From: Bifiguratus adelaidae
Taxonomy: Eukaryota > Mucoromycota > Endogonomycetes > Endogonales
NCBI GenBank assembly: GCA_002261195.1
Contig: MVBO01000045.1
Location: 1-64,000, forward strand
Length of the DNA: 64,000 bases
Direction: 5' to 3'
The notes under the pieces: model-generated
The model's database searches: none
What the model saw: only the letters and a program-made list of their open reading frames with translations
Told to the model about the DNA's origin: nothing
Made by a program: the position numbers and the translations under genes
In this document: positions 20,911 to 33,117 of the stretch, piece by piece
Numbering within the stretch: the first letter of the stretch is position 1
Layout of the letters: the number at the start of each line of letters is the position of its first letter

Positions 20911-21930
20911 ATGATGAGGCTATGGTTATGGGCTCTTGTGCTCATGGCTACCTTGTGCTCGGCAGAGTACACCATTACACACAAGGGTAAGTGAAGATGA
21001 CGCATTGTGGTTTGGGTAAGCTTACGAGACTATGGTAGCCTACTTTGATGTGAAGGCCGGTGATAGAGAGCTCGGGCGGATAGTCATTGGGCTTTACGGC
21101 GAGGTGAGTCTTGCTGATGCTTGTACAGGAGTAGGCTCATTCCTATGTACCGCAGGTGGTGCCGAAAACGGTAGAGAACTTTTTGGGACTTGTGACGCAC
21201 AAGCGAGGATTTGGATATGTTGGGTCCATCTTTCATCGTGTCGTCAAGGTAAGCCCACGCACATTTTTCAGTGAGACTGACCGCTCTTTGGCATGCTAGG
21301 GTGCTTTCATTCAAGGTGGAGATTTCGTCTATGGAAATGGAGGAGGCGGGTACAGTACCTGGGGAGGCACCTTTGAAGACGAAAACCATCAAGTGAAGCA
21401 TGATCAACCTGGTATTCTTAGCATGGCCACCATCCGGAGAGATCAAGTAGGCTCACAGGTAGGTAGGCGCCACCAGACAAGGACAGGATGATTGATGGCT
21501 TGTTAGTTTTTCATTACCACCACTCCGACAGGTAAGACGATGGATGGCCGATACGTAGCATTTGGGCGCGTGCTCGACGGCATGGACATTGTCAACACGA
21601 TTGAGTTCATGGATTTAGCGTAAGTACATTGTCCTATTCCCGTACAATGTTTGCTCATGGGTGTACGTTCCACTCCATAGATTCAAAATGAGAAGGTAAG
21701 CAGTCTGTAAACATCGTTTTCCACATTGTTTAACCTTGTCCATATCTCATAGCTCTCCGACGAAGCCCATCGTAGATGTGATCATCACAGCTGCCGGCGA
21801 GATACCAACAGAGTATTCGGAGGCATTCATCTTCAAGCACGGCTCAGATGAGGAGGAGGAGGTAGAAGTACTGTTTGGAGATATTGTGGAACAGCAGCCA
21901 GAGGGCTCGCCGATTCATCCAGAACTTTAA
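20911..21930 (+). CDS. Secretory-pathway cyclophilin (peptidyl-prolyl isomerase B type)
   Basis: Seven exons: 20911-20986, 21039-21103, 21156-21248, 21300-21458, 21507-21619, 21681-21695 and 21753-21930 (232 aa). The first 19 residues are a signal peptide ([20 protein letters not shown]), placing the enzyme in the ER lumen. The isomerase core is intact: [15 protein letters not shown] (catalytic Arg and the Gln/Phe set), a TFEDEN loop, GSQFFITT, and [11 protein letters not shown]. The active-site Trp (normally in KTxWLDGxxVxFG) reads as MDGRYVAFG, so the drug-binding Trp is Met here, as in many cyclophilin B relatives of low cyclosporin affinity. The C-terminus is extended, acidic and lacks a KDEL-type signal. 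Exon 6 is only 15 nt. Confidence 0.9.
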
Positions 21931-23779
21931 TTATCGCAATGTAGACTAGAATTAGACCGCAGTGTAATCGGCTGCTTATAAATCAGCGTATAGACCTGTA
22001 AAAGCACTCAACGTCAATGGCATGTCCAACAGACAATTCGGATGAGGGCACATTTTTGATCAGATACGTGGGTTGTAAGCCCGTTATAATCATCGTCCTT
22101 TGGACTAAGATGACCGTCGTGAAAAGTTGGTATCATCACATCAAATATGCCCTTGCACCCATGTCTTCCGAACTGAATACGTACATCAATGTGCGCATAA
22201 GTAGTTTCTTGCAGTAGAAGAACGACCTAGATGCGGTGCAGAGCGAGACGCGGCTCGTTCTTGTTTGAACCCAAAGACGTTCAATATGCTGACTACGTGA
22301 GAACCACCGTTAGCACAAAGATCAAGCGACCCAGACGAGTGCCATGATTACGTGACTCAGACGTGTACAGTTTGTCTTCACAAATCAGACATATGCTTGT
22401 CCTTTTTGTATCGAATCATCACCGTCAACGCAATCATGCACCACGAGGTATTTTGAGGACTTACACTGCGGATCGCACTGAGGCATTGCTGAAGGTCAAT
22501 GGAGGCTAGAGCCTACTTAATGGCGAGACTATGGGAAGAGACTGTCAGTACGCTTTCACGAGTCAATTGATCTGCGTTTCATATTCAAGCCCAGGCAAGC
22601 GATCAGTTTTGCATGAATGGTATAAAAGGGATTGTTTCTACATTGAAAACTCTTCCGACTCGTCATCTAGTAATCATCATATCGCTGCCACCCGATCGCA
22701 AGCACCATCCCGATACTTACGTGCCATAAGTCTTGCAACCTCGTAACGTCACGTTGAAGGCACCCGCTAGTCAACTAAACAGGCGTCAGACCCACATCCG
22801 AGAGGTTACGGAACCCTCACAACAACAGGTAAAGGATCAGGAGCGAGTTTTCTAGGCTCGGTGTTGTTTGCGTTATCAACAGTCGTTTTCTGTGCCCAGT
22901 GCATTTCATCATATCCAGGGCTGACCGTTGTTGCGAGGAACCAAAATATGAGGAAGAGACACTAACCTTGCGAGATGCAATCTTGCCTTGCTCTTGAGAG
23001 ATTGGCTGGATATACAGAATCTACGAAGCGTTAGCAAAAGATCAACAAGCATCAACAAGTGGCTTCAAAGGGAGCTCAGGTTGCGTGCAATAATTATCAA
23101 CACCTTGTGTTCAGGCGGTAATTCCAGCTTTGATTGCAATATCTCATCTTTGCCCCATATCCAAAGCCACTTGTATACGAGTTGGAGCTTACCTTAGGAT
23201 TGTCGATCGAGACAACCTTGCGGGCTCTTGACTATGTCATCTGAAGACTAGAGGCTGGTTAGAACTAAGCATTTTTAAAGAGACTGGTCGCCGCCTTTCC
23301 AGTGACCAAAGGCATGGACTCAGTAAGAAGACTCTAATCATGGATGATCAGAAACTCTAGTTTGAAATAATGAATTGGATCATCCTTGTCCAGCACAATG
23401 GCAGGAAAGACACGAGCAGCTTCAAGCCAAACGCGTCGAACCTTACCAGATGCAATCAATGAGGGCAATAAGCAAAAAAGAATAAGCAAACAAGCGCGCA
23501 AGCCACCGAGTATATATAGCCAGTTGGATCACGTGATCGTCTTTGACAGGACATGATAGAGGTCGATTGCTCTCACCTTGTTGCAGCATATGTCTTGTTT
23601 TCGTGGTGAACACATGGATTAATCGATGGTGAGGTTCGATTCAGCCTATGCTTGACGGATACTGACTTTATGCGGTCAGGTACATCAAGGGGTACAGTCT
23701 GGCGCTGGCGTGGACCTGTCAAGCGAGTCCAACAGCGCGAAACCCAACCCCGCGCAATCACCAATAAGCTTATGCGGAG
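21931..23779. other. 1.85-kb stretch without an intact gene; short coding-like fragments
   Basis: No convincing full gene on either strand. On the minus strand there are short segments with coding character and plausible splice junctions. One reads KVRRVWLEAARVFPAIVLDK near 23440-23380, and others near 23215 and 23030. A tail near 22860-22810 ends in LAPDPLPVVVRVP and a stop. They are interrupted by stops and could not be joined into one protein. A TATA-like element (ctatatatactc on the minus strand) sits near 23510. The stretch looks like decayed coding DNA adjoining the MSH4 relic. Confidence 0.4.
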
Positions 23780-25120
23780 CGCATGCATGATCTGTTGCGA
23801 TACGCGAGGAAACGACTATTTTGCCGTTGTAATTAAGGTCGAGGTATTGCTAGTGAGGTGGATCTGCTTTCCGGATATTCGTTCAGGGGAATGTATACTA
23901 TCACAGGCATGTATGGGCTAATGTGCTCCTATAATGGCCAGCTACTGATGCCTTTGAACCCGTAGATTGCGGATTCTTCAGAGCTACGGAAAGACATTGC
24001 TTTAAACTCCACATAAGCGCGCCGGCCGACGCAAGTAGACGTTCATTGGCTAATGCATGCCGGCAGCTTACTTGTGCCTTTCAGATCCTTATCGCATCAT
24101 CTGCCACGACTGAAAAATGTATCGAAGTTGTACAATATAATCGAGCAGAAATTTCCCACTACGAAATTGACTGCCTTGGATCGGAAGTACTTCAATGACG
24201 CCACTGGTGGGACCCTTCGCTCACGGACAACTCCATGATTGGCTCGAGTAATCATAAGGTCTCCATTATATTGACCGTTACGCCTCACCTGAAAGCATGC
24301 CATCCCTTGTGCTTGGTTTTGCAACAAAGTGAGTACTAATTGCGCGCGATCATCATGCATTGAGCTGGCAAATGGCCAAGAATAGGTATTATTGTTTGGC
24401 TGCGGTGCTCAAGTGAGTGATGAATTACCGTGAAATTCATCGATTCTGATAATACCAGATACGTCGAAGATATTCAAAACTTGACATTTGTGAGTCATTC
24501 ATGACGCGATGGGCATAACGCACGCGATATGTAGAAGCTTATTGAGCGAAAGGTAAGCATCTCTATAAGAGCGATTGTAACGCATTCTATAGGCCTTTGT
24601 TTTCTTCGCGACTCACTTTCATGAGTTAGCGACAAGTCTTGCAATTTACCGGCAATGTCATCAATTTGCATTTGCATGTTGAGGCTATAAAACTTGGTGA
24701 AAACGTTGAGGCTGACTCACAATTAAATCTGCTGCTCATCTCATAGGTGCGGACATCACATGGTAATGCAGGCGTAAAGTATTTTTATGCCGTAAAGGAC
24801 GGAAGTGCCACAGAGGCAAACTTCGGCCTTAGGTTGGCGTAGTCGATAGGATATCCGCCAGACATCATCGATAAGAGCTACAGTGGTCTCCAACCACGTG
24901 GGTGAATTGATATCTCCGAAATCCTTGACTAACAGAGCATGACTTACTTGCAGATCGAAGAGATGATAGCCAAAAACCTTGGGAATTCGTCCACCAACCA
25001 TATTCAACGTCGTAGAAAAGCAAGACTGCAGGTGCGTAGCATCTTTGAAACTTAATCAAGGTGAAGAGTCTTAATCATAGAGTGAATTTAGCTGGCGCAA
25101 GTGATTATGCATGTGCCCAA
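23780..25120 (+). pseudogene. MSH4: MSH4 relic: meiotic MutS homologue with frameshifts, stops and a large internal deletion
   Basis: Fragments in the right order match MSH4 on the plus strand. They include SGECILSQ (to 23906), IADSS (23966), ILIASSATTE (24085), KLYNIIEQKFPTTKL and RKYFNDAT (24125-24205). Next come GLHYIDRY and FATKYYCLAAVLKYVEDIQN (24259-24489), HDAMGITHAIC (24500), AFVFFATHFHELA (24593), FYAVKDGSATEANFGLRLA (to 24839) and SIGYPPDIIDKS. Splice sites between early fragments are still good. Lesions: TAA at 23834-23836, frameshifts near 23865, 23978, 24113-24117, 24533, 24650 and 24884, and a TAG at 24840-24842. About 400 residues carrying the lever, clamp and Walker A/B motifs are missing at about 24490. 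A functional MSH4 elsewhere in the genome cannot be excluded. Confidence 0.75.
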
Positions 25121-25811
25121 CGAAAATGCAAGTTTGTACGAACCTTCAGCACTGTCCATGTGCCGCGAATTGCAGCAACAATTCCTCCAGACCGTGAAAC
25201 ATTTAGAGTGACACATAGTTTGCGGCAACTGAGTTGTGGTGCCTGATATTAAAAGTTTGACGTCATGCAGACGATTGTGTCTACCGAAGTGAACAGTTGC
25301 GTCAAATACTGGCCCCAAAGCATTACGTAACAGAATCACGACGCGCTATTGCGGTCCTGACGCACTGCTTCGGATTCAAGACTTAGGCAGCGTGCTTTGA
25401 GTTGCCAAACCAGCCACACAGGCAATCAGAGCATGCGGCATGCAAGTGTGCTCTCTTTTAAGCTTCACATCGGGTAGCACATTCTTCTCGCCGAAGCCTT
25501 TACAACCAAACGCGTTACCATAAATGGACATTGAAAACATTTGACAAATTTGGGTTGCTTCCCACCTTTTGCGGTCCTTGTTGCCTCACTAACCTTCGGA
25601 ACTCGGAAGCTGGAGGCTTCGGTGTACGGCTAGACACAGTGAGCCACAGAACGTTGTGTTTCTCCCGAATCACGAGGCTTTTGGGTCATATAAATACATT
25701 TTACGGTCTACAGTGTCGCAACCCTTTCTATCTTACTTGGAGCGCGTTGGGCAAGCAGGGCTTGTATTCAAAAACACGTACGAGACGACGACCTGATATA
25801 TTATAGTCCGT
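25121..25811. other. Intergenic, about 690 bp, upstream of the RhoGEF gene
   Basis: No reading frame with family resemblance. The first part may still hold the 3' end of the MSH4 relic: a frame near 25165-25210 reads RELQQQFLQTVKHLE and then stops. A TATA-like catataaata at about 25687 is suitably placed for the gene starting at 25812. Confidence 0.4.
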
Positions 25812-28800
25812 ATGGAGAATTTTCACGTAAGTCGAATAGGTGAAGTGCCCCGAAAACCTGCTCAAGTCTTGCGTCTCACCAGCTAATACTGGAGCATCTC
25901 AACAACAATGGCTATGTTCACGACTGCGCTCTATGTTACAACAGCTTTCCAACCGATGTACGAACACACAACGATGGCCGTGACAGCTGGAACACTGTAA
26001 TACGATCACTGGAAAAGCCTCTGGTAAGGCTGACAAGTCATGTTGCTTCAACTTACCCCCAGTCTCGCAGTTTCAAGCCGTCGATGTGATAGTCGATAGC
26101 ACAGGGCAAGACCGAACCCCGGAACAACATCAGATATTTCAAGACTTTTTACATACGCTGGGTAACAAGACCTCAAACCTTCCTAATCCTATCATGTCAC
26201 GGTCCATGACACCGATGCCACAGAGGGGTGGTGTAAGAGTAAGTGTTTTGCCTGCACGCAAAGTCGGTCGACACTGACAATATTGACTTCCCTCATAGCA
26301 GGATGCTGCTGCGCGTCAGGAATTCATCGCAGAGTTTATACAAACGGAAGAAAGATATGTCAAGACATTGCAAGTCATTGATAAAGTAAGTAAAGCGAGC
26401 TGAGACGGTGTCTCACCGGCTATGATAGTATTTCGCAAAACCCTTGCAACAAGCATCCTTGAAGCGCCAGCCTATCCTGAAGAAATGGGAATGCAAGCAG
26501 ATCTTCATCAACATTGACCAAATTCTGGCTGTAAACACAGCCTTCTTGAAGGACTTGCACAATATGAAGTCTGAGGAAGAGTTTGGAAACATCTGCCTTA
26601 AACACGTAAGGGTCCCTTGCAAGATGCCTCTGAATTAATTCTTACGTGTGATTAGATGACGCCTTTCGAGTGCTATAGCAAATTTCTGCTGGGCATGGAA
26701 ACATCCATCCAGACTGAGAAGAAGGAGCAAAAGCAAAATGCAATGTACCGTGGTTTCCTGGCAGTAAGTATCGGCATTGCTGTCCTACTCTCGCATACTA
26801 AAAGGTGGACCCAGAGAGCGCGCGAGGTTCCCGAAGTACGGCGCAAGATGCTGAGCGATTTACTTGCCGAGCCTGGTCAACGGATCGGACGTTACTCGAT
26901 GCTCTTGGAAAGTAAGTTCGCAATGCGATGCCAGATAATGACATGATTGTTCACGCTTGCGGAACAGAATTGATTGGCTGTACACCAGCTGATTATCCAG
27001 ACTATCTCGGATTGCGAAGGTCCTTCCGCAAAGCTCAAGAAATTGCTACCATGGCTGATGACAATCACACGAAGCAAGCTAAGGTTCTCTTTAGCATGCT
27101 TGCTGCCATATCCGACTGTCCCGTATGTGTTTGTTCTAGTTTTGCAGTCGAAAGGAGCCGCTCACCTTCAATCTAGGATACTCTTATAAGTCAGCATCGA
27201 CAATTTGTGCATTTGATTGACGCAACAGAAGTCGACATCGCCACCAATCGCCCAATTCGGCCTGTCACCCTCTTTCTCTTTAGTGACAAGTTAATGGTGG
27301 CAAGACGTCCGTCTTACCATTGCAATGGCATGGACATTTCCGGCGTCAAAGAGCCCATGACTCCCAATAGTCCTAATCAATTCTTTGAGAGTGTGCTTTC
27401 CCGCAAGGCTGCCGAGAAGATGAAGCGAACGGGCATGAAATTCAGAGGCTGGATAGATATCGAAGAAGTTGAGCTTTTTGAGGGTCCCAGAGGTGAGACG
27501 TTGTGGGCCTGGTCTTACGGCACATTGGCTCATCTCTCTTAGGTCAAACGACATCATTTATGGTACGCGCCAAGGATAATGCCGAGAGTGGAACGCCAGC
27601 GTACTTTCAAGAGCAGCCACTCCGCCTATACAATGTTCATCCCCCATCGGAGGAAAGTGCGGGCAAAAGCCTAAAGGTTTCGTCAGCCGACAAGGTCGAC
27701 TTTATAAGCGAGTTTCACAAGATCAAGAGCACACTCACTCGAGGAGGTAAGGCTAAGCACTTGTCAGTAGACCGACGAAAGCTAAACGGCGTAACAGAGG
27801 ATTACATGGCCACATATTATCGCAAATGGGGACAAACAGATGTTTACACAGCCTTGTATGACCCAGAACAATACTGCGTCTCGCCGTACAAGAGTAGTGT
27901 GGCCATATATTACATTGATGAGGATGGATTCAATGTTGACAAATGGGTACCATGTGTGGTACAAGACACAGGAGGAGGAGGTGAAACTGCTCTAGCCGGT
28001 CTTGTTTTCCCCAATTCTGGCGCAGGTTGTCGGTAAGTGGTAGACCCACGGTTCAAAGGTTGTATGCTCATACGCTATTCCAGATTCATCATGAAGTCGA
28101 AACGGTTCTTACCGGGTGTCAATAGCCCGGCAAACGCAAGAGCCCCTCTTTTGGACTTTCCCAGCGTTTTCTGGAACAATAGTAAGTTCATCAAAGATTC
28201 ACTCATGGTTCGGCCAATGACTAAGATACCGCTTGCTTTTGCCAGTCCTTCACTTTGAAGCACAGTATCAGGCTTCCCTCAGGAACATCCCTCAACGATA
28301 TGACTTTATGCGTGATCCCTCTTCTCCAAGCGCGGACCGCAAATCCCGTGCAGTGTCCAAGACGCGAAGCATTCCAAATCTGGCCAAGATGTTTAGTAGT
28401 GGAGTGCCCTCAAACACACCCGTCTCACCTACCTTGAGCCCCACGCATGTCACCATCACAAGTAGCCAGACGCCATCTGCAACCACATCTACTGACTCCC
28501 TCTATAACTCCCGCTCAAGCTTACATTCTGTTCGATCCTCCAGTGGAGACTATCAACTCTATCGCTCGCCATCCAGTTGTAGCACCGTGCGAACGTGGGT
28601 GAGCACCGAGAGCGGCTTCACAACCACATCATCGGCAGCAGATAGCATCTTTACCAACAATAGCGATGATACGAACACGTCCATGATTCCTTCTGCATCC
28701 AATTCAAGTTCACCAGGCCCTCATGGGTCTCGTGCAGCAAGAATGTCTGGCGTTATACGCAACAAGACCCAAGCTCAATCCAGCAAGGAGATATTAGAGA

Positions 28801-29690
28801 AGCTTCTGGCTTCCACCAACGCCATTGATCAATTATGCGAGCATTCTTTCAACGAAGCAGCGGCTGCCGTAAGTTTATAGATTGAACTCTGGATACTCGT
28901 CGTGCTAAATTGCTACCCAGTCGACAAGACAAAAGGAAGACATGCAAGTGATCAAATCTCAAGTCGTCACTCTCCGCTGTGCTTTTGAGAGAGAACTTCA
29001 TCGACAGGAGCCCGAACGCTTTACAAATGCTTCTCAGGAAGACAATGACGATTTGCTTGACATTGAGAAAGCCGTAGAACAAATGATGCAACGAGGCGAA
29101 TTCATGCCCAAGGAAGAGGTGGAAAAGTTCGCAGGCAAATCGCTCCCAGAGATTGGTCTCAACCTGTTGGAGGACATGAACGATACCATCAACGACATGC
29201 AAGAGCGGTGGGAAGAACGATGGGGTGATTTGATGAGCAATTATCAAACAGTTCGAAATCAAGTCAGGTCGCTCTCTGAGAATTGGACTGAGGCAAGTGT
29301 TGATACAGGATGTGCGCTGTCTTATCATGAGCTAATACCATTCTGTAGAATGACGACGTGTCTACAAGGCAATCGGTCAATCAGAGTTCTTACGAAGACA
29401 CGAGAAGTATGGATATTGTGAGTAACAAAACGACAGATGCACGATGCATAGCTAAATGTCACCAGTTTGGCAAGGAACTTGATCAAGTTCTTGGACTGAA
29501 CTCCAATGACCACAACAAGTCAGAAACAGCGGATCGCAAGCTTCAAACGGCCATTCAGGAACGCAATCTATGGCAACAGAAAGCTAGGTAAGAAATAGTC
29601 ATTGTCCCATAAAACGCCTGCTTATCACACGTCTTTAGACTCTTGGCGAGACAATTGGCCCAAGCAAAACAAGGCGACAAAGACCTTTAA
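25812..29690 (+). CDS. Rho guanine nucleotide exchange factor (DH domain, PH-like region)
   Basis: Sixteen exons: 25812-25826, 25883-26023, 26071-26238, 26299-26385, 26429-26605, 26656-26763, 26815-26911, 26968-27122, 27195-27492, 27543-28032, 28084-28181, 28246-28868, 28921-29292, 29349-29417, 29466-29587 and 29639-29690 (1023 aa). The DH domain starts at EFIAEFIQTEERYVKTLQ; its hallmark helix reads DLLAEPGQRIGRYSMLLE across exon 7. A PH-like barrel follows (VTLFLFSDKLMVARR, FRGWIDIEEVELFEG). The region around YYIDEDGFNVDKWV resembles Bud3-like GEFs, which act on Cdc42/Rho4 in polarity and septation; this is tentative. A Ser-rich linker and a C-terminal coiled coil complete it. The 15-nt first exon is the least certain part. 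Intron 13 is GC-AG. Confidence 0.85.
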
Positions 29691-29771
29691 CGATCTTCTC
29701 TGCGCAATATAACGCTTAATCCTTCATTGCATATCAATTGTAAATCCATTGCATACACTTGCCACTGTAAC

Positions 29772-30702
29772 ATGTTATCACGGAACCTTCTTCTTCGGCC
29801 TTTGTATCGTCATTATATACAGCTCCTTTCCTTCCATGTCAACACGAACGCTCGAGTCCTTGCTGGAATACCGTTGCGCCGACATGTCATCGCACTGGGC
29901 TCACGCTCGGTCATGACGCCGGTTGCAAGCTCAATACTGTCATACTCTACGGAAAGCGCATCGGACAAACACAAGACCTGTTGGAAGTGCAACGCCGACA
30001 TACCTTATCTTTCAATGCACTGCGACAACAAGGGTTGTGAGGCGATACAAAAACCTCCACGGGAAGTCAACTTCTTTGAAGTTTTATCGGCAGGTACAGG
30101 GCATAACCAGTAAGTTTGGTCCATTAGGTATCGACGTCAATATCCTGTATCTTCTTCCAGTGCTGTACCGACATATCGTGTAGACCTAAAGGCGTTACGA
30201 AAAAACTTTCTTCTCATCCAACAAAAAGTGCATCCTGACAGTTATTCTCAATCATCCGAGGTAGGTAAACACCTTTTGCTGTCATTTGAATCAGCGCTAA
30301 ACTTTCGGATAGCGTGAATTAGCCTATGCTCAAACCCAGTCATCCTTGATTAACAAAGCATACAATACTCTCAAAGATCCACTATCGCGTGCCCAGTACA
30401 TGCTATCGCTGCAGGGTATCGAAGTTGGCGAATCAGAGTCGCTGGAGGATCCTGAACTACTGATGGAAGTCTTGGAAGTCCGAGAGGAATTAGAGGAAGC
30501 TCAGACGGAAGAGGATGCAGCAAAGATCAAGATGGAAAATGATGCGAAGTATCGCGCCACCGCCGAAGCCATAGCCGAAGCCTTTGAAAGTGGTGATTTA
30601 GAAAAAGTCAAGGCACTTTCCGTACAGTTGCAGTATTGGGAAAACATTCGCAAAGCCATTGTCGAATGGAGTCCGGGCAAGCGCGTAGAATTAAATCACT
30701 AG
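29772..30702 (+). CDS. JAC1: Mitochondrial J-domain co-chaperone HSCB/Jac1 with zinc-ribbon
   Basis: Three exons: 29772-30109, 30161-30260 and 30313-30702 (275 aa). It hands the Fe-S scaffold protein to mitochondrial Hsp70 for cluster transfer. An Arg-rich presequence of about 60 residues is followed by CWKC and, after a spacer, CDNKGC: two Cys pairs as in animal and plant HSCB but absent from yeast Jac1. The J domain spans exon 1/2 with VNFFEVL and the catalytic HPD in KVHPDSY. The C-terminal three-helix scaffold-binding domain includes SLINKAYNTLKDPLSRAQYM and LLMEVLEVREELEEA. It is convergent with the ADCK1-type kinase gene, 47 bp between stops. Confidence 0.93.
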
Positions 30703-30749
30703 ACATCTTGTATCTATTCGCCTATACATGCGGCTCCGCGGGTCTATAT

Positions 30750-32958
30750 CTATGCTTTCCCTTCGCGAAAATGACTTCTATTCTCCAAGGTGCTATCCAA
30801 GACCGGGTCTGGCATCCCCCAACTGTTCCACCATTCCCAAAAGCGTAGCACGATCTCAGCAATAGCCACTTTGAATTTGACGATAAAGGCGTCGTTCAAG
30901 TAGGAAAACGATCTGAACAAGGTTGGCGTGCCGGACGGAAGGTACCATCGCTTGATGGGCGGCACGGGCCTCGGCCGTGAGATGAGCATACCGGATTCGG
31001 TGACTGTCAAGCTGCTCTTTTCGTCAGCTAACAATTCCTCGGTATCGCCTTCCTCCAAACTGATCAAGGTCTCTGGTAAATGGGCCGGTAGACCACTTCG
31101 TATATTGCGTTCTTCTTTTGTTTCGCACCAATATCCTCGGGTCGAGTACCTTGCATTGACAACGAACGTTTCGCCTCTCCAACCACCGAGATCCCGCTGG
31201 ACGCTGTTGACCATTTGGGTAACCCGGAAAATGAGAAGCATCTCTCGAGGCAATTTTTCCAGGAAATTGACAACGTCTGAAAGCGTCAAGGGCGGCTTGT
31301 TCTCAAAGTGCTCCCGAATTTTGGCTCTTTGCGCGGCCGTGGAAGCATTCTTGTCTCCCGTTCTCCTAAAGAATGAGGACCGTTGGTTGGGAAGGTGGCC
31401 TGTGAGAAGAAGGGAAAGAATTGTAGCAAACTCGCTGACTCCAAGATCCGTGCAAGCTTGTTCCAGTCCGATAGGATCATTCAGTAAGAGAGATCGCCAA
31501 AGATGACAATAGGCCAACCGAAAATTGGTGGACAATTCTCGATAGAGTCCGTGATCGAGCAAAACAAGTTGCGGTTGCTTGGTTTGCGGGTTTCTGGCTA
31601 CCATTGCGTTACCAGGATGCGGGTCACAATGAAATATGCCGTGACAAAAGATCATTTCTGCAAATATCTGCTGCAACAGTTTCCCAAAGTGCCGTGGATC
31701 GGCACCCATGGCTTTGATCCCCTCGACGTCGTTGATCTTTACGCCATTGATATACTCCATGCTGAGTACACGACCCGTGGTATATTCCCAGTATACTTTT
31801 GGCACCTTGAACTCTCTTTGCCGATGTGCAAACCGCCGGCCGGTTTCTTCGCTGTTCAACCCCTCGTTCCGGAAGTCAAACTCTTTGCGCATATTATGAC
31901 TGAATTCCCTAACGATCCAGTCTAGTTGAAAGTTTGGGAAAAGCGCCGAAACAATGGAAGAGAGCGTCTTCATCGTCCATAAATCAGTATGGAACAGCCG
32001 AGAAACAGACGCATGCTGAATCTTGACGGCTAGAGGTTCCCCATTCTTCGAGATGGCCCGATGCACCTGTGCTATGCTGGCGGACGCTATAGGCTTCTCT
32101 TCAAACTCGAGAAAGAGATCGGTGGGCTCTTGACCCCCGAATTCACTCTTGATGACCTTGGTCACCTCCTTGTACAATCGAAATGGAGCCCTATCTTGAA
32201 GTTTCGAAAGACAATCCGTGTATTCTTTTGGCAGAATGAACGTCAGGGACGCTATATGCTGTCCAGCCTTTGTGTAAACGCCTGCATGATACATTATGAA
32301 TTCCTCAATCCGCGCATTTCAATAATGCTTACCCTCATTGATCTCACAGATTCTGAGCAATCGTTTGGCGCAACGTGCGTGCACAGCCTTGCGGGCAGCC
32401 TTATACTCATCATTATCCCAGTCGATGCCCTTGTAACGAAACTGAAGGATCTTGTAATTGGTGATGCACAACAGGCTGCGACGTGTGAGGATAGAGCCAG
32501 CCAGTGGCGCAAACGACTTACCCGCTGAAGAAGGTAATGGATGTCCTCACAATCCCCAAACACGCTAATGTGAATCGCTCCCGATAATCGGCATCCCACA
32601 TCATGGCGATCAAATGGGCCGCTGAGCCTGCACCCAAGATGGACAAGAAGGTGATCCGGATTATGCGCAAACGTCGTTTGCGCTTACTGAGCTCCTTAAC
32701 ACCTCTCTTGATGATAGGAAGAAATACGAATGATGACGTTCTGAATGTTCTGCATGTTTGACGCAGTATCGCTGGTGTTTGAAGTAGCTGAACAGCGGGC
32801 GGCCGGAAGCTGGCAGAACTTGAATAACGATATGAGCTCGCAGTATGAAGGAGACTTTGAAGCTTTAAAGCTGAGCTATAATGTACACGTTGAATGGCAA
32901 AGCTGCAGCTTCGGCGAGGCGCTCCATGCCGAAAAGCGCTCGCTGCTAATTGGAACAT
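30750..32958 (-). CDS. Mitochondrial ABC1/ADCK1-type atypical kinase (Mcp2/Cqd2 family)
   Basis: Three exons in gene order: 32522-32958, 32333-32475 and 30750-32281 (703 aa). UbiB/ABC1 family proteins act on coenzyme Q and lipid homeostasis at the inner membrane. A long Arg/Ser-rich presequence precedes a predicted span (around ITFLSILGAGSAAHLIAMM). Family motifs are the KxGQ motif in TKAGQHIASL, the Ala-rich nucleotide loop ASASIAQVHRA, AVKIQHASV, HCDPHPGNA and LLDHGLYR. The ADCK1 subgroup is indicated by YLTDxL-type spacing and a C-terminal extension. It is longer than human ADCK1 (about 520 aa) owing to the presequence and a linker near residue 600. Start ATG 32958 was chosen over an upstream TTG. 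Confidence 0.88.
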
Positions 32959-33117
32959 GTAGACGGGCAATGACTGATTGCGCTAGCTGCCCACTGGTAG
33001 ATAAAGCCTCTATCGCCCCTCACCACCAATGTGGAGTCTCGGTAGAAGCGTAATGTGTCCTCATGGCCTGGGAGAGAGATCAGGTGTTCTGTTTGCCGTA
33101 TCATCCGACGTCACGTG

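Noticed and set aside
23620-23660. B-box-like ggttcgattc suggesting a tRNA gene
   Set aside because: The flanks do not pair as a T-stem and no A-box or acceptor stem is found at the right distance.
21931-25811. Transposon as the cause of the gene-poor interval
   Set aside because: No terminal repeats, transposase or reverse-transcriptase motifs were seen; an 11-bp inverted repeat near 23058 and 23163 is too short to argue for one.
31503-31925. 140-codon plus-strand frame
   Set aside because: Antisense to the conserved kinase core of the ADCK1-type gene.
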